10,140 bases of DNA from Dehalococcoidia bacterium. GTDB taxonomy: Bacteria > Chloroflexota > Dehalococcoidia > Dehalococcoidales > E44-bin46. Shown in pieces: positions 4,876 to 10,140 of this stretch. Position 1 is the first letter of the stretch, and every line of letters begins with the position of its first letter. The stretch lies in contig SOKA01000084.1 of the NCBI GenBank assembly GCA_004376105.1, positions 1-10,140 of the forward strand. The letters run 5' to 3'. Position numbers and translations under genes: made by a program. The notes under the pieces are model-generated. The model searched no databases, was not told the DNA's origin, and worked only from the letters and a program-made list of their open reading frames with translations.

Positions 4876-5913
4876 TTGTCCAGCGCAAAATATGCATTTA
4901 TGTCAGCCTACCTAAAGGGTGCCGAGGCTAAAATTGTGACCTCTGAGCATATAAATAGGATGTCAAAGACATCCAACATCCAGGAAGTATTGGAAATCAT
5001 TAAAGACACTGATATAGGAAGATACCTTGAAGAGGCACTTATTAAAACCTTTGATGACTCAGATAGGTATTTGTGGGAGTATTTTGGCGAGTGCCTTGAG
5101 CGCCTGGAATGGTTTAAGCTTGTGCCGTCTGACATACTCAAGGTGTTGGACACGTACATGGTTAAATACGATGTCTTAAATATCAAAGCCGCTTTGCAGG
5201 GTATTTCAGCAGGCAAGAAGGCTAGCATGATACCGGTGGGTGTTGTTCATGGTCATGGATTGCTAGATGAGCTTTCCCATGCCGAAGATGTTGACGGCGT
5301 TATAAAGGTATTGATTGAATGCAAGCTAGGGGCTTATGCCTCTATCCTCGAGGGATACATAGAAGAAGAGGCGAAGTCAAAATTCCTGACTGAAGCTAAA
5401 TTAGACGGGGAGTATTATAAGAACTTACTAAACATGCCTAAAAGTATGCCAGATGGCTCTTTGCTAGCTAAAGCCTTTAGCATAATCATAGACATGACAA
5501 ATTTACAGCTTATAAATAGAGCAATAATTGAGGGTATAGGCTCTGAAGCAGATGAATTTGTAATCAGCGGCGGATATATGATTTCTGATAAAGTGGCTAA
5601 GGATTTGATATCGCACAAGTTGGCTGATATACCCAGCGCATTAGGCAGTACTCAATACCGAGATATAGCCGAGGAAGTAGTAGCTAGCTATAATAGAACT
5701 AAGAGTATTACTGCTGTAGAGGAAGTTATTGACAAACACAAGTTCCGGCTGCTCAAGGAGATGCTGTCGCCGAGGGTGCTAACTCCTTTGGTGATAGCCT
5801 GGTATTTAATTGTTAAAGAGGTTGAAATAAGAAACTTAAGGCTGGTTTTAAAAGCAACGTTTGACAACATATCCGTGGAAGAAATAAAGGAGTATCTGGT
5901 ATTCTCATCATGA
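4876..5913 (+). CDS. atpC: V/A-type ATPase subunit C (d-like, rotor-to-ring socket)
   Basis: Funnel-shaped subunit that joins the central shaft (D/F) to the K ring. Its 345 residues are within the family range (about 320-390) and it looks wholly helical and soluble. The opening SSAKYAFMSAYLKGAEAK (2-19) matches the usual YAYxxAxVRALEAxL start. The NIKAALQGI segment (about 98-106), where the family often has N(L)K/R, and the C-terminal EVEIRNLRLVLKATFDNIS region (about 315-333) match the usual EVxNLRxIxxGK pattern moderately. Start is TTG with AGGAG. Its stop overlaps the F start as ATGA, so C and F are probably translationally coupled. Equivalent to E. hirae NtpC. Confidence 0.9.
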   Translation: MSSAKYAFMSAYLKGAEAKIVTSEHINRMSKTSNIQEVLEIIKDTDIGRYLEEALIKTFDDSDRYLWEYFGECLERLEWFKLVPSDILKVLDTYMVKYDVLNIKAALQGISAGKKASMIPVGVVHGHGLLDELSHAEDVDGVIKVLIECKLGAYASILEGYIEEEAKSKFLTEAKLDGEYYKNLLNMPKSMPDGSLLAKAFSIIIDMTNLQLINRAIIEGIGSEADEFVISGGYMISDKVAKDLISHKLADIPSALGSTQYRDIAEEVVASYNRTKSITAVEEVIDKHKFRLLKEMLSPRVLTPLVIAWYLIVKEVEIRNLRLVLKATFDNISVEEIKEYLVFSS

Positions 5914-6263
5914 TACGTATTCAACATTTGGAGATAGCTGTTATAGGGGATGAAGACCTGGTCAACGGACTGAGGCTTGCTGGTGTGTGTAGATATCATA
6001 TAATAAAAGATGAACACGATACCGGCGAAGAGGTTAGGCGGGCTCTGACCGAAGTGATGGATGAGCCTAATGTTGGTGTAATAGTGATATTAGAAGACTA
6101 TGTGAAACATGTTGAAGATTTGATGGCTCAAGTCAAAGAAAGGAAAGGCTCGCCCCCGGTAATTATCGAGGTTCCATCAAAATATGGTACAGGCTATGGC
6201 GACGTCACTAAGTATTACAAGGCTTATATCAGGAAATTTATAGGGTTTGATATAGAAATATAA
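5910..6263 (+). CDS. atpF: V/A-type ATPase central-rotor subunit F
   Basis: Small subunit that binds the side of shaft subunit D and helps regulate hydrolysis. Its 117 residues are slightly longer than the usual 100-110. The N-terminal Rossmann-like fold shows IAVIGDEDLVNGLRLAGV (9-26), the signature of the family (GDxxTVxGFxLAG). A VGVIVILEDYV strand (about 55-65), PPVIIEVPS (82-90) and a C-terminal helix follow. The subunit is named NtpG in E. hirae. No SD lies at useful spacing before the ATG (the nearest AGGAG is about 17 bases away), so translation probably depends on ribosomes finishing C through the ATGA overlap. Confidence 0.92.
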   Translation: MIRIQHLEIAVIGDEDLVNGLRLAGVCRYHIIKDEHDTGEEVRRALTEVMDEPNVGVIVILEDYVKHVEDLMAQVKERKGSPPVIIEVPSKYGTGYGDVTKYYKAYIRKFIGFDIEI

Positions 6264-6288
6264 GTGTATTTTATGGAGGTGGTAAGAT

Positions 6289-8040
6289 ATGGGTAAAATA
6301 TGGCGGGTCTCAGGTCCTTTGGTTATAGGCGAGGACATGAAGGGGTCTCAGGTCTATGAGATTGTTGAGATAGGCAGTGAGGGGCTTGTCGGGGAGATAA
6401 TAGGTCTGGAGGAAGATAGGGCGATAATCCAGGCGCATGAGGATACCCTGGAGCTGAAAGTTGGTGAAACGATTAGAGGGACGGGGACAATTTTAACCGC
6501 TGAGTTAGGTCCAGGGATTGTGGGCTCCATTTATGATGGGCTTCAAAAATCTTTAACTGTTTTAATGGAAAAGGACTCATTTATAAAACGGGGTGCCAAA
6601 GTATTTGCACTGCCACGCGACAAGAAATGGCAGTTCTCACCTAAGGTTAAGGTTGGAGATGCAGTTAGTGAAGGGGACATAATAGGTACTGTTCCTGAGA
6701 CTAATCTTTTGGAACACAGAATAATGGTACCTGTGGGAATTAAAGGTGTGATAAAGGAGATACGTGAGGGTGAGTATACTGTTGAGGAACCCGTAACGTG
6801 GTTAGAGGACAATGGTGAAGTAAAAGAGCTCACCATGATGCGAAGATGGCCGGTAAGAAAGCCTAGACCCTATAAGCAAAGGTTTGCCCCCTCAAGATTA
6901 CTTATTACTGGTATGAGAATTATTGATTATATGTTTCCTCTAGCTCTTGGTGGTAAAGCAGCCATGCCCGGTGGCTTTGGTACCGGGAAGACTGTTGCTT
7001 TGCAACAGCTTGCCAGATGGGCTCAGACACAGCTAAACATTTATGTTGGCTGTGGTGAAAGAGGCAATGAGATGGCTGATGTGCTTTATAGCTTTAGAAA
7101 GCTTAAAGATCCAGCAACAGGCAGGTTACTACAAGAGAAGGAAGTATTTATAGCTAATACCTCTAATATGCCTGTGGTGGCTCGCGAAGCAAGCATCTTT
7201 GTTGGCATTACCCTAGCTGAATACTTCAGGGATATGGGTTATGATGTTCTGCTGGTTGCTGACTCAACCTCAAGGTGGGCTGAAGCTATGAGAGAGATTG
7301 GCGGAAGACTTGAAGAGATACCTGGCGAGGAGGGCTTTCCAGCCTACTTGGGTTCGCGGCTTTCTTCATTTTACGAGAGGTCGGGACTGGTTGAGTGTCT
7401 GGGTAGCCCGGAAAGAAGAGGTTCGGTAACAGTAGCCGGAGCGGTTAGCCCTCCCGGAGCTGACTTCAGCGAACCGGTAACCCAAAATACACTCAGAATA
7501 ATAGACGCTTTGTACTCGCTGGATGTTTCACTGGCGAACAAAAGGCATTTCCCAGCCATAAATTGGCTCACTAGTTACAGCCTTTATGTTGATGACGTTA
7601 AAGGCTGGTGGTCTGAGATCAGTCCTGAGTGGGATGTTACCCGAGCCACTGCCTTGAAGCTGCTTCAACAAGAGGCTGAGCTTGAAGAGATTGTAAGGCT
7701 GGTAGGTCCTGAAGCCTTGCCCGAAGGGGACAAGTTAGTGCTTCTGGTAACCAGAATGATACGCGAGGATTTCCTTATGCAAAGTGCCTACCATGAAATT
7801 GATACCTACTGCATGCCAGCAAAAGCACAACTGATGCTTAAAACTATAATCAAGTTTTATGAGCTGGCCCAACCGATGTTGGATTCAGGAGTAAGTGTGG
7901 CTGAAATCCGCTCGTCTCCAATAGTGCCCAGAATATCCAGAATGAAAGATATACCCAATGACACCTTTGAACAAAGGATTAAGGAATTGTGGTCGGAGAT
8001 GGAAGCGAGCTTGGTAGCTCAGAGAGGAGGAGTATCATGA
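6289..8040 (+). CDS. atpA: V/A-type ATPase catalytic subunit A
   Basis: Catalytic nucleotide-binding subunit of the A3B3 head; 583 residues is normal (about 575-600). In order: beta-barrel (about 1-70); the bulge (non-homologous) insert unique to A subunits (about 110-195, with WPVRKPRP at its end); the nucleotide-binding domain with P-loop GGFGTGKT (228-235, Lys234 and Thr235); GCGERGNEM with catalytic Glu257; ANTSNMPVxAREAS, ADSTSRWAEA and SPPGADFSEPVTQ; then a helical C-terminal domain. All catalytic residues are present. The P-loop has Gly where many homologues have Pro (GPFGSGKT), still a valid Walker A. GGAGGTGG (6275-6282), six bases before the ATG, is a strong SD. The gap after F (25 bases) is the widest within the operon. 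Its stop overlaps the B start as ATGA. Equivalent to NtpA. Confidence 0.98.
   Translation: MGKIWRVSGPLVIGEDMKGSQVYEIVEIGSEGLVGEIIGLEEDRAIIQAHEDTLELKVGETIRGTGTILTAELGPGIVGSIYDGLQKSLTVLMEKDSFIKRGAKVFALPRDKKWQFSPKVKVGDAVSEGDIIGTVPETNLLEHRIMVPVGIKGVIKEIREGEYTVEEPVTWLEDNGEVKELTMMRRWPVRKPRPYKQRFAPSRLLITGMRIIDYMFPLALGGKAAMPGGFGTGKTVALQQLARWAQTQLNIYVGCGERGNEMADVLYSFRKLKDPATGRLLQEKEVFIANTSNMPVVAREASIFVGITLAEYFRDMGYDVLLVADSTSRWAEAMREIGGRLEEIPGEEGFPAYLGSRLSSFYERSGLVECLGSPERRGSVTVAGAVSPPGADFSEPVTQNTLRIIDALYSLDVSLANKRHFPAINWLTSYSLYVDDVKGWWSEISPEWDVTRATALKLLQQEAELEEIVRLVGPEALPEGDKLVLLVTRMIREDFLMQSAYHEIDTYCMPAKAQLMLKTIIKFYELAQPMLDSGVSVAEIRSSPIVPRISRMKDIPNDTFEQRIKELWSEMEASLVAQRGGVS
8025..8030 (+). promoter_or_regulatory. 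Shine-Dalgarno site fixing the start of subunit B
   Basis: AGGAGG lies six bases before the ATG at 8037, inside the last codons of A. The frame is open back to 7989, but the additional 16 residues (VGDGSELGSS...) are not part of any B subunit, so the ATG at 8037 with its ATGA overlap is the true start. Confidence 0.85.
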
Positions 8041-9440
8041 CTTCATCTTCACTCTATGTAAAAGAAACCAAGGCAATCAAGCGAACTAAAGGTTCTTTGC
8101 TGGTAGCTGAAAGTATACCGGACATAAAATTTGGAGAGATAGTTGATGTCTGGCTGTCCAGCGGTGAGGTGAAACGTGGTCAAGCGATAGACATCAGTAA
8201 AGAAGTAACTGTAGTCCAGGTATTTGGTGGAGTCAGCGAAGTTGACCTCATTGGAAGTAAAATAAGATGCAAAGGTGAGACCTTAAAGCTAGCGGTATCT
8301 GAGGACATCTTGGGAAGGATCTTCAACGGGATAGGGGAGCCTATAGATGGTGGTCCGTCTGTAGTCCCTGAAGATTACTTGGATGTTAATGGCTTGCCTA
8401 TCAACCCGGCAGGTCGTGAGCCTCCAGCCGAATTTATTGAAACCGGTATCTCAGCCATAGACGGTCTGAATGCTTTGGTCAGGGGGCAGAAACTGCCCAT
8501 ATTCAGTGGCTCCGGACTACCCCACAACCGAATTGTGGCTCAAATAATCAGGCAGGCTGCAGTTAAGAGAAAAGAGGAACAGTTCGCTATAGTGTTTGCT
8601 GCCATTGGTGTAAGCTATGATGATGCTGCCTTTTTTATGAAAAATCTTGAGCAGACAGGGGCTAGAGAAAGAACTGTAGCCTTCATCAACACCGCCTCCG
8701 ACCCGGTTATAGAGCGAATATCAACGCCCAGATTGGCCTTGACGGCTGGTGAGTACTTGGCCTGGAAGCAAGGCATGCATGTGTTAGTTATACTTGCCGA
8801 TATGACCAATTATTGTGAGGCGCTTCGTGAACTCTCGGCTATGCGGGAGGAGATACCATCAAGGAGAGGATATCCGGGATATATGTATACTGACCTGGCC
8901 ACGATGTATGAGAGGGCAGGCAGGATTTTTGGCAAAGGAGGTTCAGTAACCATAATGCCTATCCTGACTATGCCTGATGATGATATAACGCATCCCATAC
9001 CTGACCTAACCGGCTACATAACGGAGGGCCAGATTGTGCTTTCCCGAGAGCTTGAAAGAAAGGGGATATACCCACCAATAGATGTTTTCTTATCACTGTC
9101 ACGAATGATGAAAGAAGGTATTGGGGCTGGTAAAACTAGGGAGGACCACAATAATGTCTTCATGCAGCTCTATGCCGCTTATGCTGAAGGGTGTAACCTT
9201 AGGGAGATATCGACCATCATCGGTGCTGAAGCGTTAGGCGAAAGGGACAAAATATATTTGACAGTTGCTGACAGATTCGAAAGGGAATTTATATCTCAGG
9301 GCGAGTTTGAAAAAAGAAAGGTGGAGGAGACTTTAGACACAGGTTGGGAGTTATTCTCAGCATTGCCTGAAGAAGACCTAAAACTAATTGGTGAGGAGCT
9401 AATTAAAAAGTACCTCCCAAAGTACTCAGAAAAGACTTAG
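8037..9440 (+). CDS. atpB: V/A-type ATPase regulatory (non-catalytic) subunit B
   Basis: Partner of A in the A3B3 head. Read from the SD-supported ATG it has 467 residues, the family norm (about 455-475). It opens with YVKETKAIKRTKGSLLVAE, the usual B-type barrel (YxxIxxIxGPLLxVE). The nucleotide site is degenerate: residues 157-164 read SGSGLPHN, with no Walker Lys, as expected for a non-catalytic B. MREEIPSRRGYPGYMYTDLA (269-288) is the strongest family signature. LSLSRMMKEGIGAGKTREDH (352-371) includes Arg356 in the position of the arginine finger acting on the A site. GxYPPIDVxxSLSR and the C-terminal helical domain are intact. Equivalent to NtpB; not the F-type a-subunit that shares the atpB name. 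Confidence 0.98.
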   Translation: MTSSSLYVKETKAIKRTKGSLLVAESIPDIKFGEIVDVWLSSGEVKRGQAIDISKEVTVVQVFGGVSEVDLIGSKIRCKGETLKLAVSEDILGRIFNGIGEPIDGGPSVVPEDYLDVNGLPINPAGREPPAEFIETGISAIDGLNALVRGQKLPIFSGSGLPHNRIVAQIIRQAAVKRKEEQFAIVFAAIGVSYDDAAFFMKNLEQTGARERTVAFINTASDPVIERISTPRLALTAGEYLAWKQGMHVLVILADMTNYCEALRELSAMREEIPSRRGYPGYMYTDLATMYERAGRIFGKGGSVTIMPILTMPDDDITHPIPDLTGYITEGQIVLSRELERKGIYPPIDVFLSLSRMMKEGIGAGKTREDHNNVFMQLYAAYAEGCNLREISTIIGAEALGERDKIYLTVADRFEREFISQGEFEKRKVEETLDTGWELFSALPEEDLKLIGEELIKKYLPKYSEKT

Positions 9441-9444
9441 AAAA

Positions 9445-10080
9445 ATGCCACAGCAGCTTATTAAAGTAGTTAGACCAACAAAGATTGAGCTGATAAAGCT
9501 AAGGCGACGGCTTTCCCTGGCTACTAGAATACAAAAGATAATAAAGGACAGAGTATCAATACTAATCCTGGAATTTTTACAAATAGCCAGGCAGACTGTA
9601 GAGACTAAGAGAAAATTACTTGATGAGTTCTCTAGGACTTACAAAGCATTATCGATCGCCGCTGGGTATCACGGCTATATAGCTTTAGAAAAGGAACTAA
9701 TAGCTACTGAGAGGCATTTAGGAATCGCTGCTGGCTTAAGAAATGTAGGTGGGGTGAGAATCCCTGCTTTTGAGTTAAAGGAAGCTCAAGGGGTGGTAAG
9801 GGGATATAGTCTAGTTGATACATCTTCGTGGTTGGACCAGACGGCGCAGCTATCTGAAAAATGCCTTGAAACTATTGTTGAGTTGGCTGAGCTCCAGAGA
9901 AGTCTGGAATTACTAGGCAGAGAAATAAGTAGGACAAAGAGAATACTCAATGCCCTAGAATATCTAATAATCCCCGGTTTACAAGCGACGATAAAGTACC
10001 TGTATATGAAGTTTGAGGAAAGAGATAGAGAAGAGAAGTCACGGTTAAAACGAGTAAAGGTACTGCTTGAGCGGAGATAG
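9445..10080 (+). CDS. atpD: V/A-type ATPase central-shaft subunit D
   Basis: Central rotor shaft that turns inside A3B3 (functional counterpart of F-type gamma). Its 211 residues fit the family (about 200-225). The N-terminal helix starts VRPTKIELIKLRRRLSLATR (9-28), the family pattern PTRxxLxxLKxxLxxAxxGxxLLKxKRDxL. Residues to about 85 and from about 120 to 205 are the two long antiparallel helices, joined by a shorter middle segment (GVRIPAFEL). The start follows the B stop by four bases (TAGaaaaATG) and has no recognisable SD, so re-initiation after B is likely. An SD for the next gene lies in the last codons. Equivalent to NtpD. Confidence 0.93.
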   Translation: MPQQLIKVVRPTKIELIKLRRRLSLATRIQKIIKDRVSILILEFLQIARQTVETKRKLLDEFSRTYKALSIAAGYHGYIALEKELIATERHLGIAAGLRNVGGVRIPAFELKEAQGVVRGYSLVDTSSWLDQTAQLSEKCLETIVELAELQRSLELLGREISRTKRILNALEYLIIPGLQATIKYLYMKFEERDREEKSRLKRVKVLLERR

Positions 10081-10084
10081 ACAG

Positions 10085-10140
10085 ATGGCTAGTGAGTTAC
10101 CTTATGAAAGGATGCTTCAGGAATGTTTAAAGGGTGAGCT
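10085..10140 (+). CDS. start of an unidentified gene, cut by the window edge
   Basis: ATG at 10085, four bases after the D stop, with GGAG (10073-10076) eight bases upstream. The frame stays open to the window end; 18 whole codons are visible (MASELPYERMLQECLKGEL, the last one cut). The good SD and tight spacing make it a probable further member of the ATPase operon. The residues are too few to assign; it does not start like a second K or H subunit, and nothing hydrophobic is seen yet. Confidence 0.6.
   Translation, partial: MASELPYERMLQECLKGE

Noticed and set aside
7989..8036. A 16-residue N-terminal extension of subunit B
   Set aside because: It lies inside the end of A, is unlike any B subunit start, and the ATG at 8037 has an ideal AGGAGG and an ATGA overlap.
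1..10140. CRISPR array, insertion sequence, phage or toxin-antitoxin features
   Set aside because: I saw no regularly spaced long repeats, no transposase or integrase motifs, and no terminal inverted repeats. Apart from the 327-base leader gap the window is filled by ordinary transporter and ATPase genes.

Overview
The window looks bacterial. Evidence: two perfect extended -10 elements (TGnTATAAT), good Shine-Dalgarno sites in front of most genes, TTG starts with SD support, and a class II tRNA-Ser. Base composition looks moderate by eye (not counted). The genes belong to an A/V-type rotary ATPase, which many anaerobic and some thermophilic bacteria carry instead of, or besides, an F-type enzyme. 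I cannot fix the phylum. An anaerobic lineage such as Chloroflexota (Dehalococcoidia-like) is only a guess.

Layout. At the left edge, on the minus strand, is the 5' half of a tRNA-Ser(CGA) gene with its own extended -10 promoter. Diverging from it, at 146-1141, is a CaCA-superfamily cation/Ca2+ exchanger with two alpha repeats. A 327-base gap follows (1142-1468). It holds a strong predicted promoter (TTTACT, 17 bases, TGCTATAAT) and an unusually long, structured leader of about 240 bases. The leader has three direct GTAACAC repeats, an inverted partner TGTTACA, and a second stem-loop with a purine-rich loop.

From 1469 to 10080 there is one tight operon on the plus strand with subunits in the order H(G)-I-K-E-C-F-A-B-D, the order seen in archaeal A-type (aha) operons and in Thermus. 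Spacing is 25 bases or less throughout, with three ATGA start/stop overlaps (H/I, C/F, A/B). A further gene starts at 10085 and runs off the right edge, so the transcript probably continues.

How the parts work together. A and B form the catalytic hexamer: A has a P-loop and catalytic Glu, B has the degenerate nucleotide site typical of the family. D and F form the central rotor, C docks it on the membrane ring, H and E form the peripheral stalks, I is the ion-channel stator, and K is the duplicated four-helix ring subunit. K retains every residue known to bind Na+ in Enterococcus hirae NtpK, so I infer a Na+-coupled enzyme. A CaCA exchanger next door would fit a cell that runs Na+ circuits, although the exchanger is probably a separate transcript.

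Most of the window is a well-known system. The parts I would look at again are the operon leader, an extra buried Glu in the K subunit, the repeated and proline-broken small stalk subunit, motif deviations in subunit I, and the unassigned gene downstream of D.
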